Of a DNA stretch of 64,000 nt, positions 1-14,700 are shown in pieces. The DNA comes from Crotophaga sulcirostris (taxonomy: Eukaryota > Chordata > Aves > Cuculiformes > Crotophagidae). Numbering within the stretch: position 1 is the first letter of the stretch; each line of letters starts with the position of its first letter. The position numbers were made by a program, and so were the translations under genes. The stretch covers positions 1,509,857 to 1,573,856 of the forward strand of contig VYZB01000024.1 in assembly GCA_013397455.1 (NCBI GenBank), given 5' to 3'. The notes below the pieces were generated by a model. The model was not told the DNA's origin and searched no databases. It worked only from the letters and a program-made list of their open reading frames with translations.

Positions 1-3000
1 ACTGTAACTGTGAGGAGCCTGGGCATGATGAGAATTTAACATGATCTGTCATCCAGAGCTATCTTTAACTCAGAGACTCTTCCATATATAGAAACATTTG
101 CCTCAACCATTCTCATCCTACTGTCTTCATAAGTGAGCTTATTTGTTTGGGTGGGAGAAGAGGAGGTATATTGGTAGAAAATATGTATAAAAAGCTTATT
201 TCCCAGCTTTGCCTTATAACTAAAAGAATTGACTTAAATTTTGTATGCTACTTCTAAATCTTGATTCTGTCTCCAGCTTTCAATGTTTTACGTTCTTGAG
301 AGTGTGGCTGATCATGCAGGCATCTGTGTGTGGTGGTACTCTTCCAGCATTCCTGGCCAGGGATGCTGCAGATGTGGTTTGGGTCTCCTACCTACACTGT
401 AAAGCATCAGCCAGTTAGATAAATACTGAAGGGACTGCATTGTGATAATGAAGGGTAATACTGGCACATCTAAGGAGACCGGTTATACATTAGTGGGCAA
501 TGTTTAATTACTATTGGCGGATTCGCTTTGCTGATGAGCTTAGAGGCTGTCACAGACAATCAGAACAGTTTTCATTGTTTGTACTGTCCTGCAAGATGAA
601 CATTTTTATCTACTATGGTAAATGCACATTCTTTTCATAAAGCATTGTGTTTTACTGCAGAAAAATACAATTTGTAGGACATGTACTGATACTGGTTCAA
701 ATCATATGATTAAGTGTTTCCTAGTCAATATTATTAAGGAGTTAATAAGTTGCAACTCAAAAGCATTGAAGTTAAGGATTAGCATCAAAATAAATAACAT
801 AAAACATGAAATCTAGTGTAAGAATACCTGTAGGTAACTAGACTGCAACTTTAAAATAATGTTCTAAGCTTAAGAATTACATTTCTTAAAAAGTAACTGA
901 GCGAGCTCACTAGGTTGGTGGATTGCCTGAGTATTTGTGTAGTCTCAGGGTCTCAGAGTTAACTGCCTCCCAAACTAGAATTTTCAGGGCTCCTACAAAC
1001 AGAAAACATCCATACGGAGGTAGACTGAAAGTCTATCAAGATGACTCTTTTGTGTCTGACAGTTGCCATCAACAAGCAGCAGGGAGGGGAGCAGAAGTTG
1101 ACACAAACAATGTGTTCCCAGCCTGCATCCCAAGAAATCTTTGGTGTAGAAACTACCAAAGATTAAATCTGGAATTTTCTAGCAGATCACGTAACCAGTC
1201 CCACATCCTCTTCCAAACCAGCCTGTTTCTATTTCTTGTCTTCCTCTGACTCACTTAACACTCTGGCTGAGCTTTTCCCCAGTGTGTCCAATTCTGTAGG
1301 GAAGGAAAGCATGTTTTTAAGAATGAAACCGTTTGTGGATACGTTTTTTCTCCTTAAAATACTTAAGATAGTGGCATAAAATAGAACAAAACTGACAATA
1401 CTTGAGTGTTGATACCTATCATTGGTGTAGAGCATGTCTCTGAAAACAGCTGAAATTTCATGTGAAATAGTGATACACTTCACTGCTTTTCTGTAGTATC
1501 TGTGTAATTACTGGTTTCTGATGCTTTTCTTTCTGTTTTAAACAACAGAAAAGAAGTTCCCCTGCACACATCCTTGTGTACTGAATGAAAATGACTAAAC
1601 TTTGTAAAACACACCAAAACCTTTCTTACCACCATGCTGGCTGGTGGTCTGCGACTGGGGGTGTCAAAAACAAAACAAGAGGCGAAGCGCATGCCAACCT
1701 ACCACTGGTACATATACAATGAAGGAAATATTTTTATTTAAAAGACAGACAGCTGAGCAGCAGTTATACAATCCATGCTGCCTGGGGGACAATGGGGAAA
1801 AGAGTATTTTTGTGATTGCTCTTCAATGATTCCCATGCAGCTTCATGGCTGCGGCTCCAGCAGAAACTGGAACTGTAATAACAACACTGCAATAGGCCAG
1901 AGTTATGTTGCAAGCATTTTTGGAGTTGTACTTGAAATTCACATTGAGTTTGATTGCTTCCAGACCCAAGGCACTTAGGGTTTTTTTAAAATAATAATAA
2001 TAGTAAATAACCAAAAAGCTTTATCTCACTGAATAGCACATATTTATAAATGTGAACTTGCATTCTGTGGATTTAAATTAAACAGTTCCTTTGTTTTGGA
2101 GGTATTTTTCTGATTGCTGTCATCAGTGCAAAAGGGACAGTGAGCCATGCTAAGAAATCCTCTTCTCTTCAGGGGCTGAGAATAGCTACCTTTGTGTAAA
2201 ACTTGTGTGCGGAGATGCATGCATTGAGAGGGGTGGACAGAGCTTTTGGATGTATTCAGCCTTCAAATAATTTATTGCACTTACACAATTTAATGTGCCT
2301 AAAGTGTATTGGTGAAAACGGAATGCGCTTGTGTTTGTATACTTAAGAAAAAAGCTAATTATGTGTGCATGGGATATTTGATCACATGGTAGTTCAGTGC
2401 TCTCTTTGCATCTCCCTTTTTGTTTTGCCTTGCTATTTCTGAATTACATTACCATCCCTATTCCTGCCAATAACACCTCTAGCTCACATCCTGCCGCTAT
2501 CTTGACCTGGCAACATGAACTCAAATATATAATAAAATGAAATAACTCACAGATAATCTAAAGTACCAGCTGTTGAATATTGGAGTTATTTTTTAAGGAT
2601 GGTGGCTTGACTTCTATACATACTAATATTTCTTACCCATAGAGTTGAGAGCAAATAATAAGCCCAATTCAAAATGTGGAAATTCCACTTACCAGTTGCA
2701 CATTCTGGAGAACGCAAAGTGTTTGGCTTCAAATCTGAGGTATTTCTGCATACATAAAATTGCCATTTTTGGTCCCAGACTGAATTATTTAGAAGCCATG
2801 TCTCACATTGTCAGCCGGCAGAGCAGCTCTGTCACTGCAAGACTTTTTTTTTCCTTACTGTCTCTCCCAGACGTGCTGCAGTATTTCTTACCAAAGTGGA
2901 AGAGCAGATAGGGAAACCAGTGGGAAACAGAAACTGACAGTATAAAGGGAAACAAAAAAAAAAGGGAAACATGAAGACTGTGGGTTTTGTTATTGCTTAG

Positions 3001-3535
3001 TAATGTTTAAAGATTTTCCTGAAAAACCTCTACATGCATGCAAATATTATCAACATCAATTAAAAAGAATATAAAATAAAGTTTATCTTTTCTCCTCACC
3101 AATACATGTAGAATTTTTGCCAAACCCACATCTATTCTTTTTGTAAAAAAATGTCAGGACTATAAAGAACTTTCCAAATCTGTTACAAAGATTAAGATTG
3201 CTGTGAAAATGTTCTGCTACTTGCCTAAATTATTGCATATATTGTAAAGCAAAGGAAAGACTGGTTTGCAGCTAGAAATTATTTTGTTAATGGCTGTATC
3301 TCTGTTTTGAAAGCCTGAATTTGTTTGTCCTGAAGATCTCAGTGGGCCTGGCCTATATGTGCATAAGTATACATTTTAGTTTTATTTATTTTGAAATTAA
3401 ACAATTGCATAAATTCCAGGCTCACGTGGAGATTCCTAATCAGCAATTCTCTCTGTAATTTTAGAAAAGAAATCATGAGAGCCTTATGTAGGAAAACAAT
3501 GTGCCAAGTAATGAAATGATTATGAGCTAATTGCA
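1..3535. other. AT-rich non-coding DNA, nothing recognised
   Basis: Open frames on both strands stay at or below 108 codons, overlap one another in competing frames and resemble no protein I know. I saw no recognisable repeat, RNA gene or CpG cluster. It is ordinary intergenic or intronic DNA as far as the sequence shows. Confidence 0.6.
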
Positions 3536-3577
3536 AGCTAACTACTTTAAGCTAGCTACTTAAAGCTAGTTTGCCCT
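3536..3577. repeat. 14-bp tandem repeat, about 3 copies
   Basis: Two 14-bp units, agctaactacttta and agctagctacttaa, follow one another directly, and a third unit starts agctagt and then decays. The unit is rich in AGCT and TAGC, so the array also folds on itself. It is probably a decayed minisatellite seed with no evident function. Confidence 0.75.
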
Positions 3578-6500
3578 ACTCCTCTAATATGGGTTAAGAA
3601 TTATATATGAAATTATGTTACCAGCATAACATAATAATTATAACCAGGACATTTTTAACATAGAATTATTGAAGAGTTCTGAGTCTTCCAGCTCTGCAGC
3701 CTAAAATGGGAGCCTTGCATGGGGCTGTGCTCTGAATCATCGCATTGGTCGCTTGTTAAGTGAAGCTTATAGTGGTGCGTGTTGTTAATTACAGTGTTTC
3801 AGATGTAATTATCATGCTTACAGGATGACTCTTAGGGCCTGTTGGTCTGCATGTATTGATTAGCTAGTTGGCTGACCTATCCAGTGGAAAAATTGCTATA
3901 CCCCACAGAAAAAAAGGGAAATAGTCATCTGTTGTGTGCCCAGTAAAGTTGCAGAAGGAATTGTGGAAGTTGGGGATTCAGGTCTGCAGACTCGGGGATG
4001 TCTCCACGTGCCCCTTCTCCTCAGTTCCCGCTGTGCCCTACAAGCTATAGGAAACTGATCTCTAGCTGGAAAATAATGCAAGAAGAAGGATCTGGTGGGA
4101 GAAAAATATGTACTTGCAATAGAGGATGTGGGAGAGAGGATTTCAAATTGAAATGGATGATGCAATTTCTCATAATTCTGAAGAAAAACTTTTTTTTTCA
4201 AATGTATTTGTCTTATGACTGTTTGCCCCTTCTGCTTTCTCTGGAACTTTTCTTTCCCAAGGAAGATCAGTCCTTAGGACAGACTGAAACTTATAAAAAA
4301 ATCAGAAAATAGAAAACCTATTCTTACATGAAAATAAGGTAGATTTATTTTTTTTTCCTCAGGACTGTGGCTTAGAAGAGTAGTCACAGGGCTTAAAGAC
4401 ATGGGAAACTTTCCACTTTCTCTTATTTCTACCACCAACTGTCCTTAATCCTTTTCATTTATTCAGGCATCTACAGAGGGAATTCACTTAAGATTGAAAA
4501 GCCATTTGTCAATCAGATGAAGTATTTTTCAATGGGAAGACTAAGATAGGCAGTGCTTGTGTGATCCTTTCTGATCCTAAGTTCATCATTTAAGGTGGTG
4601 AGTGCATTGGTGATTCCACCTGTGGGAGGGAAGTGTTGGAGCGTGGGCAGTAATATTGCTGTGAAAAACTGAAGACGTTGGGGGCTGTACCTGGGTCAGT
4701 GGTGGTGGAGCCACGGAGAGACACTGGCACTGCCAGGAGTATTTGTCTGCATTTATTCTTCAGTTCAGTCTTGCCAATTCTTGCTTGTCCAGTGTAAGGG
4801 TAAGCCTTTCTCAGGAAAGTAGGAAGAAACAATCCAGCATGAAAGTTTTCTGCTTAAAATAAATCAAAACTGGAGAAACCCAAAGACTAAAAAAAAAACC
4901 CTTCACACTGAGCTCTGGTGGCTCACAAACCTCTCAGCACCTCAGGTGTATTTGGGCCAGTGGGTTGAGAAGACAGGGCTTCAGTGTGGGAAGAGGTGAC
5001 CTTGAGGAGGGTGCCTGCAAGTGGATGGGAGGATATGTGTGTCCAGGAAGGTTGGGTAACGACTGGGCAGGGCAGGATGGTAATCTGCTGTGAAAAATAA
5101 CTGCAAATGCATGTGAAAGTGAATGCCAGGCATGAAGGGTTTTGTGAGGAAGAGATTAAAGGGCTTACTGTGCAAGTGGGTGTTGGTATTTATGGTGAGG
5201 AGAAAGGGAGGTTTGTAATTTACTTCTGCTTAAGGTGGTGACAGGGGTTTTTGACAACTTTGCAATCTTTGTCGGGGTCAGAAATTCTTAAAGTGGTCCC
5301 CATGCCTGTGGTGGATGCTCCGTAGAACCGGAAGTTTATACTTCGCAACTGAGCAGTTTGTAATCAAGATACTTCCTCAGTGTTTTATTCATTGCACCTA
5401 TATTTCATATTTTCTATTGCTGAAAGTGATTACCAGTAATTGTAAAATTGTGGAAACGACATAAAACTGTTATAGTGTCATCAACTTTCTAACTTTGCAG
5501 ACAGATGTGGTTTGATAAAGCCTTGTTGTCTGAATACCTCTACCAGCTTTCAGCTTGCACATGATTGCCAGAAGTACGAGACATCATTTACTGTCTAGTC
5601 ATCCCATTTGTTCTATATTTCAGCCAAAATAAATTCTGTGTTGCCCTACCCATTTCCTTCTTTCCTCATGCAAGATGTCAGCTCTGCATCTTTTTTTCTT
5701 TTTTTTTCTTGTCAGGGAGCATGGTTTTGTTCATCTGGTTGAAGAACCCTAACAATGACAATTATGAACATCCAGATTCTCTGGATTGTCTACAGCATGA
5801 CAGATACTGCATTCAATATCCTGTAACTGTCCTCTGAAACAGAGGTGATTTGTGTCTAGCCACAAATCAGAACTACACGTATGCTACCTATCTATCCTAT
5901 TTTTAGGGCTATCTTAAGATGATAAACCTACTGATTTTGTAAAGGTGAAGTTTCACGAGGAGATACTAATAAGCATTTTATGGGAGACTATTGAAATGTG
6001 TATATAAGGACAGAGATGTATATTAGTGCATAGGATTCAGGAAATATGGACATCTGGTTTATCTTAATAGTCTCTTCTACTATTTAATTAATAAGAATTA
6101 TTTTGATCTCATTCACCTGAAGAATTCATGAAAGGTAGTTCTATCAGTCAACACATTTCCACTGTGTATACATATTCAACACCTCTTTGTGAACTTAGTA
6201 AATCCATCTGTTTGAAAGGACAATGTGAAATTCTGTGTTAAACTGTGGTCTGCTACACACATGTCCATTCTCCTTTTATTTTCTTTGAACACAGAACACA
6301 GTAAAATGTATTGTACGGCGTACCAGTTTGATATCACTTTGATAGACATGATGTGACCTTATATACACACTCCAATGTACTCTAATCCGTGGTCTCCCAG
6401 CTCCCACTCTGCAGGATTTCTGCGATGTTGATGGAACCCTGTGATTTCGCAGAGCAGCTGCAGTGACCCCTTGCCCTGCTCACTGCTGCTGACAGCTGCC

Positions 6501-8607
6501 TACCATGTGTAGAGGAAACCTCACAGACTAAAATCTCCCTCATAAAGCAAAGATCTTTAGATAAACATGCAGGTCTGATCATGCCACTACTTTAAAAATA
6601 AATAGTTTAAACTCAGAACTTTTTGTGTGGCACTAAAAGAGCAGTAGCTAAATATTCAAGGCATGCTGCCTGGTAAAAAATAATGGATATATGACACAGT
6701 GTCTCCCTTTAAGAAAAGAAAGAAGAAAAGTTCAGTATAAACATGAAAGGCATTTTAAGCATAAATAATCTGCATAAGAAATTAGTTAATCTGTCTGTTA
6801 GGACAGGTCTGACTCGCTAAACAAGGCTTGTCAGGTTCTTCTGGTTTACGTTGAAGAGTAATGTCATAAATACCTGAAGTCAGGAAAACATAGCTACCCA
6901 ATAATTCATGCATCAAATGGGAAAGGCTGATTTCATCTGGATCGTAACTTAAACCCAAATGGTAGAATTACTTTTATCAGGATTTTTATTTAGGACAAAA
7001 TAAAATTGAATGGAAGCAAAAGTTCAAAAAACAACTGAAAAACAAATGTGGATGTGATAAAGTTTAACTTTAAATCATTATTAGGTAAAAACAGGTTGGC
7101 ATTGTACTTCTTAAGACATTTCATTCCCATACAGTACCAAGAGTTATATCATTGCTAATGTTTTCCTGCTGAGCTACCATCATCTTTTGTCTTGTTGTCA
7201 TAGTATTACATTGATGTACCTTCCCCATTTGGGTAGAGGTCATTATCCTGGTGCCCGGTTGCGTTGCCTCTGCTGGGCAGGTCAACTGCTTGAGGTCTTT
7301 TATCTAGACAAATGTTTTACCAGCACTTTTGCTCCATGATGACACAAACTGTTCCTCAGAGGTCATATCCAAATGAATTAGCAATGCTGTGATAGCATGT
7401 TCCCCATACATTCACACACTCATTCAAACCCACTGGCATAGAGGTATCAGCTTTGTGAAATAAATAAAAATAGTGATTAAAGTGCCCTTTTTTTTTCAAG
7501 ATTGGCTTCTCCGTAGTAAGCACCTGTCTGTTGCCTTCATTTAGGATTTTAAATGTCACTGCCAAAACTGGATTGTCAAAAAAATGCCATTTTACAAAGA
7601 ATTTTTACAACTGTATGGTAGTCATAATATAAAATTCATACAAATAGAATGTGTGCATAATGACCACAATTCATAGGTCACACATTTTTGATGTATTAGC
7701 AAATTCTATCAATATCTTCCCTTAAAATAGTAACTTTGAGACTATGAGGCATTCCCTGGGCATTTTTTGGTAGTTTCTATCTGTGCATGAGTGATAATCA
7801 AGAGACCAAATAACCAGTGAGAAAATGCCCTAAAGCTTGCTCAGCTGGGCTGAGATGCGACATCATCTAGGTAATATGGGTATTCCACAGACAAATAATA
7901 ACATTAAAACAAGATGTAAGAACCTGTTAAAGTTCATTTTTAGAGTATCAAAGCTTTCAATCGATAAAGTAGAAGTTCATTTTAATGTTCATTTCAATGA
8001 CTTCATGTTAAGTGTAATATAGATGAGGTGTGAAACGGAAGAGAACTTTGGTGTTTGGAACTAACTTTTTGACTATCAATTTTAGGTAAAAGAGTCTTAG
8101 CAACTACATATTACCAATGCGCGGGGTTTTATTAGATTCTGTCAGCCTTGTCCCAACCAGAAATAGATGTGTACAAGAGCTAATCCTTTGCATCTCTTCA
8201 TAGGTGAAGGTGTTCCTTGATTTGTGAATGGTATTTGATAAAACTTACTGAACAAAAGTGATGAGCACTGTCATTTGTCATGCAAAGAAAAGGCTCTTTT
8301 AATCTTCTATTCATACAAACCTCAGTTTGGGAATGTAGCTGAAGAAAAACTTAGCTTTAGGGATGTGATTAAGACCTACTGAAAATAAGGTTTCTGGAGG
8401 TGCCACTGTGGGGAATAGGAATTTTCTCAATCTGGACTAAATTTCCTTTAGAATTTAAAACTTTTAAGCTTAGAACGACAGAGGCAGGGTCGAGGTCACT
8501 TGCCTTCCGAAAGTTCTAAAAGGTATCAATGCGTAGTAGGATTTCAGTATTTATTGCTTTAGCTGCAAGTATTTAATTTATGTTGAAAGTACTAATACAC
8601 AAATTTA
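3578..8607. other. Non-coding DNA, nothing recognised
   Basis: Mostly AT-rich. A more G-rich interval on the + strand at about 4,590-5,250 has ORFs on the opposite strand of 64-80 codons that match nothing I recognise. A purine tract of A and G lies at about 6,711-6,730. No gene, RNA or identifiable mobile element was seen. Confidence 0.55.
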
Positions 8608-8723
8608 ACTCAGTAACTCCTGTCTCTTCCTGTCTCCCACTGGGAAAACCACATTGACTTCAAATAAGCTCTGTGTGGGTACTGGTCTCTGTGTATGAAG
8701 TCCCTTAAAAGGGTCAGGGCTAC
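8608..8723. mobile_element. Decayed sauropsid interspersed repeat relic
   Basis: The sequence reads through cagtaactcc, cattgacttcaaa, aagctctgtgtgggta and ends in gggtcagggct. This order of motifs (a 'cattgacttcaatgg' core, a 'gctctgcatgggta' segment and a terminal 'ggatcagggcc') is one I associate with old dispersed repeats of birds, crocodilians and turtles. I cannot name the family. The copy is clearly old, with many substitutions and no terminal duplication visible. Orientation is not assigned because the family's own strand is uncertain. Confidence 0.5.
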
Positions 8724-11700
8724 AATCTTCATATGATATTAAAAAAAATCAAGTTCAATTCTATCCATGTGTGTGCATGAAAGCTGAAATGTATGTATCA
8801 AGATATGCCTTGTTTCACATCTTACAACAAAGCTTTGGAGCCAACACTTAATGGTCGTGGGTAATGACTGCAGTCATGTTAGGGATACATCTGCTGCACA
8901 AAGAGTCTGAGGGTACATGCTCTTTGTATGAGCAATATTTTCATTTTTCATTAGTTAGGTTGGTTGGGGTTTTGAGCTTTTTTTTTAAGCAGATCTTCTT
9001 TAGTAGTGCATACAAGCAAGGTTTTGGAAAACTTTGTGTATGAAAGCACTGGGAGCAAGCGTGAAAGAAAATTGTTCTTCAGTCTGAATTATGATTTCAG
9101 CCTGGGAAGGACTTAGTTCTCTGGACTGCTTTCACCCTGGAGTGGAGGGAGATTTTCAGGTGAATAGGAACTGATTCAATTAGTGCTTAAATTAATGAGT
9201 GATGCCTTTTCACTGTCTGCTGTCTCCACTGGGGATTAGACTTAGTCTGTCAGCCTGAGCCTCATCTGAACTTCTGAGGCCATAAGGATGCAGCGAGGGT
9301 ATAGGCAACTGGCATTTTTATTTTTCAGTTAGGCAATTAGTTGTGTTAGCTTAATCATGTCCATGTAGCTTGGTTCTCGCAAGGAAATTTTCTGCTTTGA
9401 TACTAAAAAATGATCAAAGACTGTGACTAGAATTTGATTTTTGTTTGTTGTATGAGTTCATTTAGAGTATGCCAGCGGCTGCTGCAACTAGTGAACCTAA
9501 ATAAATGTCTGTCGGATATCTATTTAGCAGCAGGCTCTAGTTTTTCTAGCACCATCTCTATATAACCTTTTAATCTAGTTCTTGTCTTTCACTTTTCATA
9601 TTTTATATATTTAACCCCTTGATGCAGATATTTTGCATTAAGTGCTTTAGAAATTCTGATTTACTGCCTCAAGGGATTAACCAGAATTCCAGCATTCTTG
9701 CTTTATCTACATACATTTATACAGCCCATTTATTTCTAATAAATACATTGGCCAGATCATATTTCTCTGCAAACTCTAAGCCCTGAAAATAAATTTATGC
9801 AGTGACATAATGAAAATAATAAAAACTGTCTTGCATATTGCTCATATTCTTGCTTTAAATACCAGCTTCCTAAGGCACAGTGGGTTTATATTCTCCAAGT
9901 AAACACCACCTTTGAGGTTCACGCTGCAAAGCTTTAATTTTTAGTTGACTTATAAGAGGATTTAATCAAACTACAGGATATATGATTCAAAGCAAAAAAT
10001 GTAATTAAGAAAAATCTTTTTCTGTAGGCAAAGAGCAGCTTGTTTTCATTAATTTTATGAAGAATGTTGTTTTTCTTGGCCAAAAACTTAAACTCATGGG
10101 ACAAAGGAAGATTTATGGGGTGATCTGCAAAATCACACAGGTTTTGTGTTGCAATGCTGTTTTTGCAGTGACCACTAGAGTCCCTCTAGCTGAAGGTTTA
10201 TCAGTGTTTCTTTTTATAAATCTCTATTTTCAGAAAGGGCTTTTACTCAGAGATTAGCTTTGAGCTAAATATATGCCCACAAAGTCATAGTGTATATGTA
10301 GTGTGGTAAGCACGTATATTTTAATGTAAATAATTTATAATATTATAAGAGCTCTTACATTGCAAGGAAAAATGGAACTGAAGTAAGGATGGGTATTTAG
10401 ATCTCCCATTCATATACTACGTGCGCTTCTTTGTCGTTACGCTTTATTTATATGTATGGCAAACCCTCCAGCAGTTGCTGAAAGCCACTAGAATAGAAGT
10501 TCAGAGACACGATGTCTCTTGCCCTAATCCTTTAAGGTGTCAACGGCACTTGTGGGGTGTTTGGGTTGAAGATCTGTGCATTATATAGTTTTCACTTTTG
10601 TGATCATTAGAGTGGAGGTATGGAGCCCAAGATGAGAGTGAGTTGTGGGGTGGCTGTTTGCTATATTTCTCCCTTCTGAGTTTTGACCCCTTAGATTTTA
10701 AGTTCAAATTCAGCTTTAACTTTGACACGTGTATTTTTAAAGGAAATATTATGTTTATTTAGTTAACTGTATCAAATGAAATACCTTTTATATCTTTAAA
10801 AAATCTCTCTTTAAGATCAGTAGTTCACTAACAGTAATGAAACAAATATCTTAACAGAATGCTCTTTCATTCCCCATAATGTCAGCAAGAGTGTCTACTT
10901 GTTTAATATTGTAGTAAACAGAAAAGTTCATGGTTCAGTGCTTAAGTCTCTGAGCTGTCTCCCCAACTGTTCCTGGCTGCCAGTATTTTACTTACTCAAC
11001 AGGAAACTAATTGAATTAGTACAAAGAACAGGCCAGTACATATGCCTGTATGAAATTATTTCAGTGTTTGGAAGGCACATGCTGGAGTGCCTACATTAGA
11101 TGGAAAAACAGAGATCATAAAATTTACACAATGGAATATCTGTTATACTGCATTATCAAAGGTTGCTGCCTCAAATTATGTTAGTGTGGTCTTGCAACAT
11201 CAAACTAGACAAAATATTTAAGTTGAAAGATGTAGAAGCTAGTAGTGAATTTGAGTCAGGCTTATATTTCATATTATGAATCTCTTCATCTTATTTGTGA
11301 CTAACTGGGAAGATGTACCATTAGCTTTTAGCAACACTATCTTCTCCTAAAGTCTGCTTCAAGAACATTGAAGTGGCATATTCAAACAGTAGTTAGGAAA
11401 TACAGACCTTAGAGTTTCAAATTTAACATCCTCTACCTGTGGTTTATGTGTTCATCTATAGTCTCCATTTGCAGAAACTATTGTTTCTTTTTGACTCCAA
11501 ATCGCTTTTTTACAGGATAATGGATTGTCAATACAGATCGATAGTTAATGTTTCTTTTCATCTTCATCATTTAGTGTTTGAACTATGCGTTATGGCTCCA
11601 GCATCCATAGCCTGCACCAGATATGGAAGCATCAATTTCCATGGAGGCTATTCATGATGCATTGTATCTTAGTTCCTTGCCCACATTGGGACGTCACCTT
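8724..11700. other. AT-rich non-coding DNA, nothing recognised
   Basis: Long AT-rich stretch with frequent TAAT and AATAAA words. No open frame exceeds 72 codons and no gene or repeat was recognised. The AATAAA words are too common at this base composition to mark transcript ends by themselves. Confidence 0.55.
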
Positions 11701-11770
11701 CACAGTACCTCCATGAGCTGCGATGATACGGAGGTGTCCGTTTTACATACTAGGAGCTGAGGCACAGCTA
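11701..11770 (-). mobile_element. MIR/L3-like relic (short)
   Basis: The run tgtccgttttacata followed by gagctgaggcacagc resembles the reverse-complement MIR/L3 segment that reads 'cattttacagatgaggaaactgaggcacag'. Only this conserved middle block is visible, so the call rests on about 40 bases. It could be chance, but the order and spacing of the two words fit the family. Confidence 0.4.
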
Positions 11771-14700
11771 TTAAAATGGCACTTCGTAAAGTAAATCAGT
11801 TTTTCTTGCCTGATTTCTCAGAACTCATAAAATCTTTTAGTGCTTAATATCTTCAGATTGGATTTCATTTTGCACTGACCTCTGTTGGCGCAGTGAATGC
11901 TCAGTGTATTAGCAGGCCAAGCCAGGAACCATGTTGGACTATGCAGAAAATGAGAGTTCCCAAGTGAATTTCTGTAAGAAAAAAAATTAAATAAAATAGG
12001 TTAATATAACTTTTATATATATATCATGTAGGAGCTATGGCAAAAGCAGGACTCAAATGCGACTTTCTAGGCATTCAGCTATTGAAACTTTCTTACTTTT
12101 TCTTGTCTCCTGCTCAGCTTACTTGAGACCTTCCAACTTCTACAATAAGGGAGCCCAGGGTCTTATTTTCAATAAAACTCTTTGTCTTACAAAAGCAGTA
12201 TATAGTTTGAGCCGTGAAAGTGACAATGGTCTCATGTAGGACAAGAAAATTATCGTGTTAAAGACTCCTACAGATGTAGAAGGGATTAGATGCAATATTG
12301 CACAAGCATTTTTAACTTCTTTAAAGAGTTGCAGTTTCCCAAATTTTCAGAAAGTGAGGAAGGGAAAGAAAAAAGTTTTGGTGTGTGGAATCATATTGAT
12401 GCCTTCTTTCACCTTCATCAAGATGTGTTGTCAATGGGATGCATACCTTTCAACCCACAGCATGAGACCGGTAGGTAGCAGTAGGAGGTGATTATCCTCT
12501 GTGTCAGGCTGACACAAGAGAAAACACAGTGCACTGTGCAAACAAGCTTACCTGCTGTTTGTTGGACAGGAGATAATGTTGTGTGACCCAGGAATAATAG
12601 GTCCTCCTGCCGCTGCTGAAAAAAACGTGTAGCCTGCTGGCTGTATGCTCTTTGCTGTCTGCCCTCTGTTTCCCTGTGTCTCCCCCGTCTGCCCCTTATC
12701 TTGACAGTCACATCCCCATTCCCTAACCTGGTGCTTCAGACTGCTTCCCCTCTCCTTGTCAAAAAGGAGTCAGCCATGGGATTGGCTCAATAGTGCCTGT
12801 CCTGATTACTAGTTGTTTGACTGAAAATGTATTTTTAATATTGCTCTGGGGCTTAACCCTCTTTATTCACCTCCCCCCTAAAAAACCCCAAGTGGCATTT
12901 GCAAGGATAGGAAGAGGAGTCCATCCCTCTCCTTATCAAAGTTAAATGTTATGAAAGTTGATTCTTTAACTTTCAACATGTTATTTTTCTTTCTGTTTTG
13001 TTTGCCTGCCTGTCCTGGTCAAAAACTGAATGACTGAGAACATGGCAAATCCTGGCTTTCTTGTTTAGCCACTTTAAATCACTTGACATTGCATTTAGAG
13101 CTAGTTTGCACAAGATATGTAAAGAGCAAAGAGCCTCACTCACAGAGTGACTTAACTGCTGGGAACATTTTCCCCTCCCATCTGCTACGTTCATTATTAT
13201 TTAACAGCAAAGCAGGAGCCAGAATTGGATTAGCAGAGTGGGTGGCACCAGTGGAAAACATGCTCTGTGTTGGCAATCACCCTGCCAGGTTCATGTGAAA
13301 TTGCCCATTTTAGCTGGCAGCTTCTGCTTAGCTTGGTGTGATGACATATGGGCCTTGAGGGTAAGAATCTATTTCCATATTATAGCAGCTTCTGCAGTGA
13401 AGCCTTGTAGATTGTAGCTGTGTGGTTGCCTGACTTCAGCTGCAGACTGCCCTGCTCATCTGCTCTGCGACGCTGGACTCCTTGGCTGTCGTCGTGGCTT
13501 TTTCCTGAGGTCCTCTGGGCTACTCTACCGATGTGTTCATACCTGGTTTGCCCCTAGCTACTCTGTTGGTCTCAAGCCATAAGCATGTTGAATGTCAAGA
13601 AGCAAAACAGGGAAACTCATAGCCCCTCATCTGTGGGCCTCCCAGAATCAAAGGAGAGAAATCAAGCCCTTGCTTTGACTCTTGGGGGTCAGTAGTTTCT
13701 CAAAACAACAGGGTTATGTATTTTATGTTTGAAAAATAAGTAACATAGGGTGTATGTTATACGTAAACTCTAAACTCAGTCTCCTCATAAATAGGCCTTT
13801 ACAAATTAAAAACTAACGTATTTAAATTAATAAAAATCCTCTATTTCAAATGTTAGTGTTCTAAAATTTTCCAAGATGTGATTTCAAGGTCCACTGTTGT
13901 CTATTGTACTTCTGCATAAAGGAAGTTGCATTGAAATCCACGTGGCAGGGATACCACCAACTTAGTCAATTTTTTAAAATAAGCTCAAAGATATTTCAGA
14001 AACCAGACTGCCCCTAAGTCCCTCAGCTGTAATTAGTAAGTTAACAATAACATTTCTTATTTCAGAAATCTCTTTTTCATCCTCCACTTACTGTATAAGG
14101 AAAATAATTAAAATAACTCCATGCAAAGCCCTTTCAAAGCACCAAGTATGTATCTCTCAGAGTTTACAGTACTGTTATTGTTGGTTATTACTTGCAGGGA
14201 TAAAAATGTTCTGAGGAGAGAGAGTTACAGGCTGTTGACATGCCTTTAAACTATTTATTATATTTTCAAGAATTTCTAGTGCCTTTTTGATCACTTTGTT
14301 TTTTTGTTTTTTTTTTTACTTTGGGCATGCTCTGTTGCTAGACTTTAGAAACCTTTGTTTGAGGGATAGTGAAGGGAGGCAGAGAAACCTTGGTGAGTGT
14401 ATATGAACCACTTCTGTACAATGTGAAAAATGGAAGTTTATTCCTATTAATCTTTGGTATTGCAGCCTGTGTACAGTAACAACCCCGATCTAATGTAGTT
14501 TGACAAGGTGGACAAAAGATGATGCGTGATGCCTTTCAAAAGCCTCAAGCACTGGTAGTGTGGAGATCAGTTGTGCCTCAGAAGATGGGAGTCAGTGCAC
14601 AGGTCTGCCTCCCCACCTGTGCCCATACCTCTCTGTTCACACTGCTGTGGAGGGCTTCTTATGTGTGACCTGGCTGTTGATGTTATCTTCCTACTGTTAA

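Noticed and set aside
4590..5250. Two G-rich blocks sharing a word like taat..gctgtgaaaaa, suggesting a duplication
   Set aside because: Agreement is limited to about 25 bases and does not extend, so it is probably chance.
9547..9560. tagcaccatct, the start of miR-29
   Set aside because: Only the first 11 bases agree and no hairpin partner is present.
9480..9800. Several AATAAA words as transcript ends
   Set aside because: They are scattered in very AT-rich DNA without downstream GT-rich elements or any linked exon.
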